In this document: positions 17,201-23,435 of the stretch, one piece after another
Numbering within the stretch: the stretch's first letter is position 1
Layout of the letters: every line of letters starts with the position of its first letter
Assembly: GCF_030811595.1 (NCBI RefSeq)
Contig: NZ_JAUSRB010000001.1
Coordinates: forward strand, 1,240,001 to 1,304,000
DNA: 64,000 bases
Direction: 5' to 3'
Source: Streptosporangium brasiliense
GTDB lineage: Bacteria; Actinomycetota; Actinomycetes; Streptosporangiales; Streptosporangiaceae
Made by a program: the position numbers and the translations under genes
The notes under the pieces: model-generated
The model's database searches: none
Seen by the model: the letters and a program-made list of their open reading frames with translations, nothing else
What the model was told of the DNA's origin: nothing

Positions 17201-17392
17201 GGCCTCGACGTGGTGCACGCCGGGCATGCCGTTGGCGGTGGGCGGGCCCTCGTAGAAGACCCAGCTGGGGCCGTCGGCGTTCTGCTCGACCGAACGCTCG
17301 AAGACCTTTCCGTCCCGCCAGCGGTCGAGCACCTCATGTTCGAGCGCGGGCAGGTCGACCTGCGCGGGAAGAGAGCGGAAATAGGCGGACAT
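14228..17392 (-). CDS. ileS: Isoleucyl-tRNA synthetase
   Basis: IleRS charges tRNA-Ile in the cytoplasm and edits mischarged valine. From the ATG at 17392 the product has 1054 residues. The HIGH-type motif is in GPPTANGMPGVHH (about 49-61), the KMSKS-type loop is DGRKMSKHLGN (about 600), and Cys pairs occur in CWRCH and CPTCGAE. The length and the GMPGVHH form match the longer, eukaryote-like IleRS class of actinobacteria, a class often linked to mupirocin tolerance. The frame stays open 198 bases upstream, but that stretch is the T-box leader. The start follows a GGAGG that is buried in the leader's hairpin. Confidence 0.95.
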   Translation of the reverse strand: MSAYFRSLPAQVDLPALEHEVLDRWRDGKVFERSVEQNADGPSWVFYEGPPTANGMPGVHHVEARVFKDVFPRYKSMQGYSVPRKAGWDCHGLPVEVAVEKELGLSGKKDIEAYGVAEFNARCRESVLRHVDAFEEMTERMGYWIDLSQAYRTMDPAYVESVWWSLKVIFDKDLLFRDFRITPYCPRCGTGLSDHELGQPGGYETVSSPSVYVRMPVTSGPLAELGASLLIWTTTPWTLVSNTAVAVHPDVTYVAARPAGSDEVLVVAEQLLTSALGEGAQVLATFQGAELEHTTYSRPFELVDIPGAHYVVLGYYVTTEDGTGLVHQAPAFGADDMTTCKRYGLPIVNPIGPDGRFLDSVPQVGGQFFKEADEGLTEDLRARGLLYRGSHFEHSYPHCWRCHTALLYYALPAWYIRTTAVKEQLLAENEKTNWYPETIKWGRFGEWLRNNVDWSLSRSRYWGTPLPLWVCTADESHITCVGSMEELSRLSGQDVSALDPHRPYVDDVTLPCPTCGAEARRVPDVIDAWYDSGSMPFAQWGAPYQNADMLEKAYPAQFICEATDQTRGWFYSLMAVGTLVFGRTSYENVLCLGLILAEDGRKMSKHLGNVLQPIPLMDQHGADALRWYMACSGSPWAARRVGHGALEEIVRKVLLTYWNTASFFTLYANAESWSPAKLSEAPPYAERPLIDRWALAELHRTVAEVTSSLDDFDTARVGRRLAEFLDDLSNWYVRRSRRRFWSGEASAFATLYECLETVTRLMSPVVPFITDYVWDVLREAGGPTSVHLAAWPTVTEELLDPALSEQMALVRRLVELGRSARASSGVKTRQPLGRALVGARGWGALSPELRELIADELNVQGLEDLSGIEADLVSFTVKPNFRALGKRFGSQTKLVAAAVAAADPGELARALRSGSAVSVEAGELGTVELSGEEVIVTEQPKTGWAVETGAVDTGTGETVALDLTITDELRRSGLVRDVVRLLQEARKSTGLSISDRIDVWWSTADADLAEALRLQGGTVAGEVLAVTLTEGADNDLPTHHDADLGLTFQLRRTV

Positions 17393-17600
17393 GACGGGCG
17401 GGACCTCCACGCTGGTGCTGGCAGTGGCGTGGAGGGACGAGACCTCTCGGGCCCCGCGGTACCACCCTCCTTGACCTTCACAGGGGAAGGCCCTCTTCCT
17501 TTGGTCCGCTGCCGGGTCTACTGGGCCGTGAAGGCCGTTCTTCCGGCGGCTCCGGGGTGATTTTCCCTCCGGGTCTCGCCCCGGGCTCACACCGTCCCCG
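17393..17600 (-). ncRNA. Translational T-box riboswitch of ileS
   Basis: Read on the minus strand, the leader contains the T-box core AAGGAGGGTGGTACCGCG (ending near 17455), which pairs with the NCCA end of uncharged tRNA. Further downstream CCTCCACGC (17435-17427) pairs with GCGTGGAGG (17412-17404), and the second arm includes the GGAGG ribosome-binding site 11 bases before the ileS ATG. This is a ribosome-binding-site sequestering design, as known for actinobacterial ileS T-boxes. An ATC isoleucine triplet in AAAATCACC (17561-17559) is a candidate specifier in a short stem I. The 5' boundary is approximate. Confidence 0.9.
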
Positions 17601-17756
17601 GGTCGCTCGTGCGAGGGGCACGGAGGTAGTTGTCCCCATCAACGCCTTGCGAACTCAAACGATAACGCACGGGCCTGCTCGAAGCTTCCCGATATCGGCA
17701 CTACCGGCGATCGGCGGAGCACGGGAATCGCGAGGAGGGAGCCGGATGTTACGGGA

Positions 17757-17827
17757 GTGGTAAACATCACGGCGGGTCGTTTGCCGTTCTGTTATGGGAG
17801 ACCTAAGCTGCCCGCACCGTTTACCAC
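17757..17827 (+). promoter_or_regulatory. Widely spaced inverted repeat upstream of the DksA-like gene
   Basis: GTGGTAAAC (17757-17765) and its perfect complement GTTTACCAC (17819-17827) flank 53 bases in the promoter region between ileS and the DksA-like gene. Centre spacing is 62 bases, about six helical turns, which would suit a looping or paired operator. AT-rich elements between them (GTTATGGG, CCTAAGCT) may hold the promoter. The rest of 17601-17861 shows nothing else clear. Confidence 0.4.
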
Positions 17828-17861
17828 ATTGGATACGGTCCGATCGAGCAAGGAGGCCGAC

Positions 17862-18281
17862 ATGGCCGCGACCGTACGCGCAGACGAGAGCGCGGTAGCG
17901 CCGTCAGAGGACAGTACCGTCGTCACCTGGTCGGCCAAGGAGCTCGCGGAGGTCCGCGAGCGGCTGGCCACGGAGATCGAGGAGCTGAACCAGGAGATCG
18001 CCAAGGCCGAGACCGAGATCGCGTCGAGCGATGTGACGGACGGTGCCGGAGACGACCAGGCGGACGCCGGGGCCCGCACGTATGAACGGGAACGCGAGAT
18101 CGCCCTTACCCTGAATTCGCGCGACCTGGTCGCGCAGAACGAGCGAGCGATCGCCCGGATCGACGCGGGAACCTACGGAGTGTGCGAATCGTGCCACAAG
18201 CCGATCGGCAAGGAGCGCCTTCAGGCGTTCCCGAGGGCGACGCTGTGCGTGGCCTGCAAGCAGCGGGAGGAGCGCCGCTGA
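17862..18281 (+). CDS. DksA/TraR-family C4 zinc finger protein
   Basis: This 139-residue protein is probably a DksA-like regulator that binds RNA polymerase in its secondary channel. It has an N-terminal coiled coil (about 25-60) and a C-terminal four-Cys zinc finger, CESC (about 107-110) and CVAC (about 128-131), with GTYGVCESCHKPIGKERLQA typical of the family. The ATG follows AAGGAGGCCGAC. Placement between ileS and lspA is common in actinobacteria. Acidic coiled-coil tip residues of true DksA are not obvious, so its partner activity is uncertain. Confidence 0.88.
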   Translation: MAATVRADESAVAPSEDSTVVTWSAKELAEVRERLATEIEELNQEIAKAETEIASSDVTDGAGDDQADAGARTYEREREIALTLNSRDLVAQNERAIARIDAGTYGVCESCHKPIGKERLQAFPRATLCVACKQREERR

Positions 18282-18850
18282 CGGACGGCAGCGTCGCCGG
18301 GGCGGTCGCGGCCGCCCCGGCCGGAGCGCGGCGGATCGCCGTCCTGGCGACGATCGTACCGATCGTCTACCTCCTCGACCTGATCACCAAGACGGTCGTG
18401 CTGAGGACCCTTGAGGGCAAGGAGCCGTTCGTCGTCGTCCCCGGGCTGCTCCAGTTCCGAGTGATCTTCAACTCCGGGGCGGCGTTCAGCATCGGCACGG
18501 GCATGACGATCGTCTTCACGTTCGTCGCGGCCGGTGTGGTGATCGCCATCCTGCGCACCGCCCGCAACCTGCGCAGCCTGCCGTGGGCCGTCACGCTGGG
18601 GCTGATGCTCGGCGGGGCGCTCGGCAACCTGACCGACCGGCTCCTGCGCTGGCCCTCGGGCTTCGGGCGGCCCTCGCCGTTCCAGGGGCACGTCGTCGAC
18701 TTCATCGAGACCTTCCCCGGCCACTTCCCGGTCTGGAACGTGGCGGATTCGGCGATCGTCTGCGGCGGCATCCTGGCCGTCTTCCTCGCCTGGCGGGGTT
18801 ACCAGATCGACGGCACACGCGACACGGGGGAGCAGAAGAACGATGGCTGA
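18245..18850 (+). CDS. lspA: LspA, prolipoprotein signal peptidase (signal peptidase II)
   Basis: LspA is a membrane aspartyl protease that cuts signal peptides from diacylglyceryl-modified prolipoproteins. Motifs present are DLITKTVV in the first membrane segment, NSGAAFSIG, the catalytic GNLTDR, and VVDFIE with WNVADSAI carrying the second aspartate. There are about four membrane segments. The start is unclear. GTG at 18245 overlaps the DksA-like gene by 37 bases. A CTG at 18278 has a better GGGAGGAG site and forms a CTGA overlap with the upstream stop, giving 190 residues. Confidence 0.92.
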   Translation: MRGLQAAGGAPLTDGSVAGAVAAAPAGARRIAVLATIVPIVYLLDLITKTVVLRTLEGKEPFVVVPGLLQFRVIFNSGAAFSIGTGMTIVFTFVAAGVVIAILRTARNLRSLPWAVTLGLMLGGALGNLTDRLLRWPSGFGRPSPFQGHVVDFIETFPGHFPVWNVADSAIVCGGILAVFLAWRGYQIDGTRDTGEQKNDG

Positions 18851-19772
18851 GCAGCGGAGTCTCCCCGTCCCCGACGGGCTGGAGGGCGAGCGCCTCGACG
18901 CCGCCCTGTCCCGGCTGTTCGGGTTCTCCCGGACCCGCGCGGCCGAGCTGATCGTCTCCGGCGACGTGCTGGTGGACGGCTCGCCGGCGGCCAAGTCCGA
19001 CCGGGTCCACGGGGGCGCGTGGCTGGAGGTCACCCTGCCGCCGCCGCCCACCGCGCCGATGCCGGTCGCGGAGCCGGTCCCCGGCATGAAGATCATTTAT
19101 GAGGACGACGACATCGTGGTCGTCAACAAGCCCATCGGCGTGGCCGCCCACCCGACCACCGGCTGGACCGGGCCGACCGTGATCGGCGGCCTGCTCGGCA
19201 CCGGGCACCGGGTGGCGACCAGCGGCGCCGCCGAGCGGCAGGGGATCGTGCACCGCCTGGACGCCAACACCACCGGCGCCATGGTCGTGGCCAAGAGCGA
19301 GCACGCCTACTCGAACCTGAAGCGGGCCTTCAAGGAGCGCACGGTCGACAAGCGCTACCACGCGCTGGTCCAGGGGCATCCCGACCCGCTGCGCGGCACC
19401 GTCGACGCGCCGATCGACCGCCATCCCTCCGGGGACGGCCGCTTCGCGGTCGTGGCCGGGGGCAAGGAGTCGGTCACCCACTACGACACGATCGAGGCGT
19501 TCCGGGCGGCGTCACTGCTGGACATCAAGCTGGAGACCGGCCGGACCCACCAGATCCGGGTCCACATGTCGGCGCTGCGTCACCCGTGCGTCGGTGACAT
19601 GATGTACGGCGCGGACCCCACGCTGGCCGCGCGTCTGGGCGTGACCCGGCAGTGGCTGCACGCGGTCTCGCTGGCCTTCGAGCATCCCGCGACGGGTGAG
19701 TGGGTCTCCTTCACCACCGACTACCCGGACGACCTGGCCCACGCGCTGAAGGTCGTCGGCAGCGAGTCGTAA
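18843..19772 (+). CDS. RluD/RluA-family 23S rRNA pseudouridine synthase
   Basis: This enzyme converts uridines to pseudouridines in RNA, probably 23S rRNA as in RluD. The 309-residue product has an N-terminal S4 RNA-binding domain (about 15-70, [22 protein letters not shown]) and the RluA catalytic domain. The catalytic Asp lies in [19 protein letters not shown] (about 133-151), followed by KRYHALVQG and [10 protein letters not shown]. It overlaps lspA by 8 bases, a pairing common to many bacteria. Which uridines are targeted cannot be told. Confidence 0.93.
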   Translation: MAEQRSLPVPDGLEGERLDAALSRLFGFSRTRAAELIVSGDVLVDGSPAAKSDRVHGGAWLEVTLPPPPTAPMPVAEPVPGMKIIYEDDDIVVVNKPIGVAAHPTTGWTGPTVIGGLLGTGHRVATSGAAERQGIVHRLDANTTGAMVVAKSEHAYSNLKRAFKERTVDKRYHALVQGHPDPLRGTVDAPIDRHPSGDGRFAVVAGGKESVTHYDTIEAFRAASLLDIKLETGRTHQIRVHMSALRHPCVGDMMYGADPTLAARLGVTRQWLHAVSLAFEHPATGEWVSFTTDYPDDLAHALKVVGSES

Positions 19773-19783
19773 CGCCGCCCGCC

Positions 19784-19883
19784 CTGGTGCTGTCCGCCGT
19801 GGTGGCGCCTGCCGTGGTGCTGTCCGCTGTGGTGCCTGCCGTGGTGGTGCCTGCTGTGGTGCTCTCCGCCGTGGTGGCGGCTA
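19784..19883 (+). repeat. 15-bp minisatellite between rluD and a kinase gene
   Basis: The short gap between the convergent rluD and kinase genes is a tandem array of about seven units, mostly 15 bases with one 12-base unit. Units are of the form GTGGTG(C/G)(T/C)G(T/C)CCGC(C/T). It runs up to the kinase stop codon. In one reading frame of the minus strand it would encode Thr/Ala/Ser repeats (TTAES, TTAGT), but that is not the kinase frame. Confidence 0.8.
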
Positions 19884-21509
19884 CTTGTCCTCGCCGTGCT
19901 TCGCGGCGGCCTTGCCGCTGACCTTGCCGGGGGCGTCCGTCCCGCCCCCGAAGGCGACCTGCTCGGTCCCCTCCTGGCTCCGGTCCTGGGTGGCGTCGTC
20001 TCCGGAGGTGCCGCCGGAGCTCTCGCCCGCGCCGTCGTCGGGCCCCTGCCCCTGCTCCTGGCCGGAGCCGTCGTCGGGGGCGTCCTGGGAGTCCTTGCCG
20101 GGCTTCTTGCCGGAGTCCTGCTCGGAGTCCTTGCCCGTGTCGTCCTTGGAACCCTTGCCGGAGTCCTTGCCGGAGTCGTCCTTGGAACCCTTCCCGGAGC
20201 CGTCCTCGGGCCTGTCCCCCGTCGGCCCGTCCGACGGGGAGGGGCTGCTGTGCCGGGGCTGCTCCGGAGTCGTGGGACGGGCGGAGGGCTGCTGGCGGCC
20301 GCTGCCCGTCCTGGCCGGGGAGGGCTTCCTCTCCGTGGGCAGCCTCGCCTGCTCGGTGTTCTTGTCCGGGGTGTCCTTCTCGGCGGGGACGCTCGCGGTG
20401 GTGGGCCCCTTCACCGGCTGCGTGGGGGCGGAGTTCAGGGCCACCCAGGCGGCCCCGCCCGAGGTCAGGACGGCCGCGACCGCCGTCGCCGCCAGGGCCG
20501 CGACGGCCGGCCGCCGCCGTCGCCTCCCGGCGGCCACCAGGGGGTCGGGCTCCGGCGCGGGCGCCCCGACCGGCGCCGCGGCCGGAGCGGGCGCCGGGGC
20601 CGAGGCCGGGGCCGGGGCCGGGGCCGGGAGCACGATCGGCATGGTGGGCTGCGGCTCGGTCCCGTTCACGATCGCCCGCAGGTGGACCTGCACCTCCTGA
20701 GCGGACATGCGCTGCGCCGGGTCCTTGCGGAGCAGACCGGAGATCACCGGCCCCAGCGACCCGGCGAACCTCAGCGGGGCCGGCTCCTCGTGCATGACCG
20801 CGCTGAGCGTCGCCAGCGGGTGGGCGCGCTCGAAGGGGGACCGTCCCTCGACCGCCATGTAGAGCGTCACGCCCAGCGACCACAGGTCGGAGGCGAACTC
20901 CGCCGGGCCCCCGCTCGCCCGCTCCGGCGCGATGAACGCCGGGGTGCCGATGAGGGCGCCGGTCCTGGTCACCGACGAGTCGCCTTCGAGCACCGCGATG
21001 CCGAAGTCGGTCAACACCGCCCGCCCGTCCTTCGACAGCAGCACGTTGTCCGGCTTGACGTCCCGGTGCAGCACACCCGCCTGGTGCGCGGCGAGCAGCG
21101 CGCCGAGCACCTCCAGCCCGATCTGCGCCGTCCGCGCCGGCGGCAGCGGCCCGTCCTCCCGGACCACGGCCCCGAGCGTCCGGGAGTCCACGAGCTGCAT
21201 CACGATCCACGGGCGCCCGTGCTCCTCGATCACGTCGTAGACCGTCGCGACGCCCGGATGGCCGATCCGCCCGGCGGCGCGGGCCTCCCTGAGCGTCCGT
21301 ACGGTGAAGACCTCGCGTTCGGGACCGGTCAGGTCGGGAGAGGGGATGACCTCCTTGACCGCCACGTCCCTGCCGAGCACCTCGTCCCGTGCCCGCCAGA
21401 CCGTGCCCATCCCTCCTCGGCCGATGTGTTCCAGCAGCCGGTACCGAGCGCCGATGATCCCCTGAGAGTCGGTCATGAGCTGCCGAGTACCCAGGATTTG
21501 CTCTGACAT
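19881..21509 (-). CDS. Receptor-like Ser/Thr protein kinase (kinase 1)
   Basis: This is a Hanks-type kinase that should phosphorylate cytoplasmic proteins. The kinase domain opens with YRLLEHIGRGGMGTVW, has the lysine motif VAVKEV, catalytic HRDVKPDN, DFG (LTDFGIAVLE) and APE (FIAPERASGG). A Pro/Ala linker and one membrane segment (near AALAATAVAAVLTSGGAAWVAL) follow, then an extracytoplasmic tail rich in Asp, Ser, Gly and Lys. No PASTA repeats are present. Starts at 21569, 21509 or 21476 are possible; I use 21509 as a compromise. It lacks the folded sensor domain of the two kinases nearby. Confidence 0.88.
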   Translation of the reverse strand: MSEQILGTRQLMTDSQGIIGARYRLLEHIGRGGMGTVWRARDEVLGRDVAVKEVIPSPDLTGPEREVFTVRTLREARAAGRIGHPGVATVYDVIEEHGRPWIVMQLVDSRTLGAVVREDGPLPPARTAQIGLEVLGALLAAHQAGVLHRDVKPDNVLLSKDGRAVLTDFGIAVLEGDSSVTRTGALIGTPAFIAPERASGGPAEFASDLWSLGVTLYMAVEGRSPFERAHPLATLSAVMHEEPAPLRFAGSLGPVISGLLRKDPAQRMSAQEVQVHLRAIVNGTEPQPTMPIVLPAPAPAPASAPAPAPAAAPVGAPAPEPDPLVAAGRRRRRPAVAALAATAVAAVLTSGGAAWVALNSAPTQPVKGPTTASVPAEKDTPDKNTEQARLPTERKPSPARTGSGRQQPSARPTTPEQPRHSSPSPSDGPTGDRPEDGSGKGSKDDSGKDSGKGSKDDTGKDSEQDSGKKPGKDSQDAPDDGSGQEQGQGPDDGAGESSGGTSGDDATQDRSQEGTEQVAFGGGTDAPGKVSGKAAAKHGEDK

Positions 21510-21590
21510 TCCGGACGCTTTACGCAGATACCCCCAGTGATCCACAATCGACCACGGATCTGCCGTCATGTCAGACGGTCCCCGCGGAGA

Positions 21591-21902
21591 TCAGCTCAGG
21601 AGATGACGCAGCGCGGCCGTGACGACGGCCGCCGTCGCGAGCACCACCAGGAAGGGCGCGCGCAGCAGCAGCGCCACGACGGCCGCCCCCAGCCCGGCGG
21701 TGCGGGGCAGGTCGAAGTGCAGTTGCTGCCCATGCGTGAAGGTCTGCACCGCGATCAGCGCGGCCAGCAGCGCCACCGGGACCAGCGCCGCGAAACGCTG
21801 CACGGTCGGATGGTCGAGCACCTGGCGCGGAGCCGACAGCCCGGCGAGCTTCAGCGCGTAGCAGCCCGCGCAGGTGATCACGATTGCCCACCAGACGGTC
21901 AC
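21591..21902 (-). CDS. AzlD-family branched-chain amino acid transport protein
   Basis: A 103-residue protein with about four hydrophobic segments, beginning (M)TVWWAIVITCAGCYALKLAG, matches AzlD, the small subunit of the AzlCD exporter. AzlCD-type pairs export branched-chain or related amino acids. The GTG start overlaps the azlC stop as GTGA (21902-21899), a standard azlC-azlD arrangement. The AraC regulator lies just upstream of azlC. Confidence 0.88.
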   Translation of the reverse strand: MTVWWAIVITCAGCYALKLAGLSAPRQVLDHPTVQRFAALVPVALLAALIAVQTFTHGQQLHFDLPRTAGLGAAVVALLLRAPFLVVLATAAVVTAALRHLLS

Positions 21903-22579
21903 TTCGGCCTCCTCAGGATCACGGCGAGCACGGCGACCGCCGCGATCAGCACGGGCACGCCCGGCGGGGTGAACGGCGTCGTGGCCAGCGCGATGGCCGC
22001 ACCGCCGCCGGCGATCAGCCGCAGCGCACGGGTCTCCGGGCCGCTGCCGGTGAGCCGGGGCCACAGGATGGCCACGAACGTCGCCGGGCCCACCGCGTCC
22101 AGGCCGAACACCGCCGGGTCGGTCACCTGGGAGGCGCCCGCCGCGCCGAGCAGGGTGGTGACGTTCCACGTCAGGTAGAGGCTGACGAACGTGACGAGGA
22201 AACCGGTCCGGGCGGACCGCTCGTCGGGCTGGGCCAGTGCCACCGCGGTCGTCTCGTCGATCACGCCGTGGGCCATCGGGAGCCTGAGCCAGCCCCGGAC
22301 CGCGAGCAGGTCGGACATGCGCAGGCCGTACAGGCCGTTCCGGGCTCCCAGCAGCAGCGCGCCCGCCGTGCCCGCCACCAGGCCGCCGCCGCCGGCGATG
22401 ACCCCGGCCAGGGCGAACTGCGAGGCCCCGGTGAAGGCGAACAGGCTCAGCACGCACGCCTGTGCGACGTTCAGCCCGGCGGTGACCGCGGCGGCGCCGA
22501 ACGCCAGTCCGGACAGCCCCACGGCGATCCCCACGCCCAGTCCGTCCCTGACCGCTGAGGAACGAGTGGTTGTATCCAT
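21899..22579 (-). CDS. AzlC-family amino acid exporter subunit
   Basis: This 226-residue polytopic protein matches AzlC, the large subunit of the branched-chain amino acid exporter. Family features are FAFTGASQFALAG near residue 50, GARNGLYGLRMS and HGVIDETTAVAL, with about six hydrophobic segments. It starts with ATG 10 bases after the AraC gene's stop, so araC, azlC and azlD are probably one operon, itself joined to the upstream kinase by GTGA. The actual substrate cannot be told. Confidence 0.9.
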   Translation of the reverse strand: MDTTTRSSAVRDGLGVGIAVGLSGLAFGAAAVTAGLNVAQACVLSLFAFTGASQFALAGVIAGGGGLVAGTAGALLLGARNGLYGLRMSDLLAVRGWLRLPMAHGVIDETTAVALAQPDERSARTGFLVTFVSLYLTWNVTTLLGAAGASQVTDPAVFGLDAVGPATFVAILWPRLTGSGPETRALRLIAGGGAAIALATTPFTPPGVPVLIAAVAVLAVILRRPK

Positions 22580-22589
22580 GCGAACGAGG

Positions 22590-23435
22590 TTATGTCCGGT
22601 TTTCTGGTGCCGTCTTGTACGTTCCTGCGCGCTGGTACGCCCCGGGTGGCACCCCTACGATCCGCTTGAAGTGCCTGGTCAGGTGGGCCTGATCGGTGAA
22701 ACCCACGTCGGTGGCGACCTGCGCGGCCGATGTGCCGGAGTCGAGCAGCCCCCGGGCCCGCCGGACCCGGAGCGTGTTGAGATAGGCGTGCGGGGGCAGG
22801 CCCGTGACCGACTTGAAGGCCCGGATCAGAGCGAAGGGCTTCGCCTGTACGGCCCGCGCCAGGTCCTCCAGCGTGGGCGGGTCGACGAGCCGCTCGTGCA
22901 GGATCTCCCGCGCCCGCCGTACGGCCCGGTCCTCCCTGGCGGGCCGCGCGTCCGCCGTGCGGTGGGCGGCGTGCTGCCTGAGCAGGGCGCCGAAGGCCGT
23001 GCGGGCGAGCGTGGAGGAGGCCAGGCCGTCGCCGTGCTCGGCGGCGTCGTGCGCGGCCCGCAGCAGCGCGGTGGCGTGCGGGTGGGAGACGACGGGCTCG
23101 GGGAAGTGCGGCGTGCCGCGCCCGGCCGCCAGCTCCGCGGCGATGTCCGCCATGACCTCGATCGACGGGTAGAGCATCCGGTAGGCCCAGCCGCCGGGCT
23201 CGCCCGCCTGGCCGGTGTGCACGTGCTCGGGGTTGACCAGGACCAGGTTCCCCGCACCCGCGCGGTGCCGGGCGCCCCGGTAGTCGAACTCCTCGACCCC
23301 GGACAGGATCACCCCGATCGCGTAGCCGTCGTGCACGTGCCGGGAGAACCGGTGGGTGACGTATCTGGCCTTGAGCAGGTCCACCCCCGGCAGCCCCGGA
23401 CTGCGCCAGAAGCGCGCCGCCTCCCGCTCGGTCAC
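22590..23435 (-). CDS. AraC-family transcriptional regulator
   Basis: A 281-residue regulator with an N-terminal cupin-like sensor (DGYAIGVILSGVEEFDYRG) and a C-terminal pair of helix-turn-helix motifs ending TDVGFTDQAHLTRHFKRIVGVPPGAY, the AraC/XylS signature. The GTG start at 23435 overlaps the stop of the upstream kinase (GTGA, 23435-23432). It most likely controls the adjoining azlCD exporter, as AraC regulators of this type often do. A longer frame upstream is only read-through antisense to the kinase 3' end. Confidence 0.9.
   Translation of the reverse strand: MTEREAARFWRSPGLPGVDLLKARYVTHRFSRHVHDGYAIGVILSGVEEFDYRGARHRAGAGNLVLVNPEHVHTGQAGEPGGWAYRMLYPSIEVMADIAAELAAGRGTPHFPEPVVSHPHATALLRAAHDAAEHGDGLASSTLARTAFGALLRQHAAHRTADARPAREDRAVRRAREILHERLVDPPTLEDLARAVQAKPFALIRAFKSVTGLPPHAYLNTLRVRRARGLLDSGTSAAQVATDVGFTDQAHLTRHFKRIVGVPPGAYQRAGTYKTAPENRT

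Noticed and set aside
14273..17560. A 1095-codon open frame on the plus strand opposite ileS
   Set aside because: It is antisense to ileS and to the T-box leader, and its sequence is Gly/Arg/Val-rich without motifs.
19711..19890. Thr/Ala/Ser repeat peptide on the minus strand across the minisatellite
   Set aside because: It is not in the kinase frame; it would need a frameshift for which no evidence is seen.
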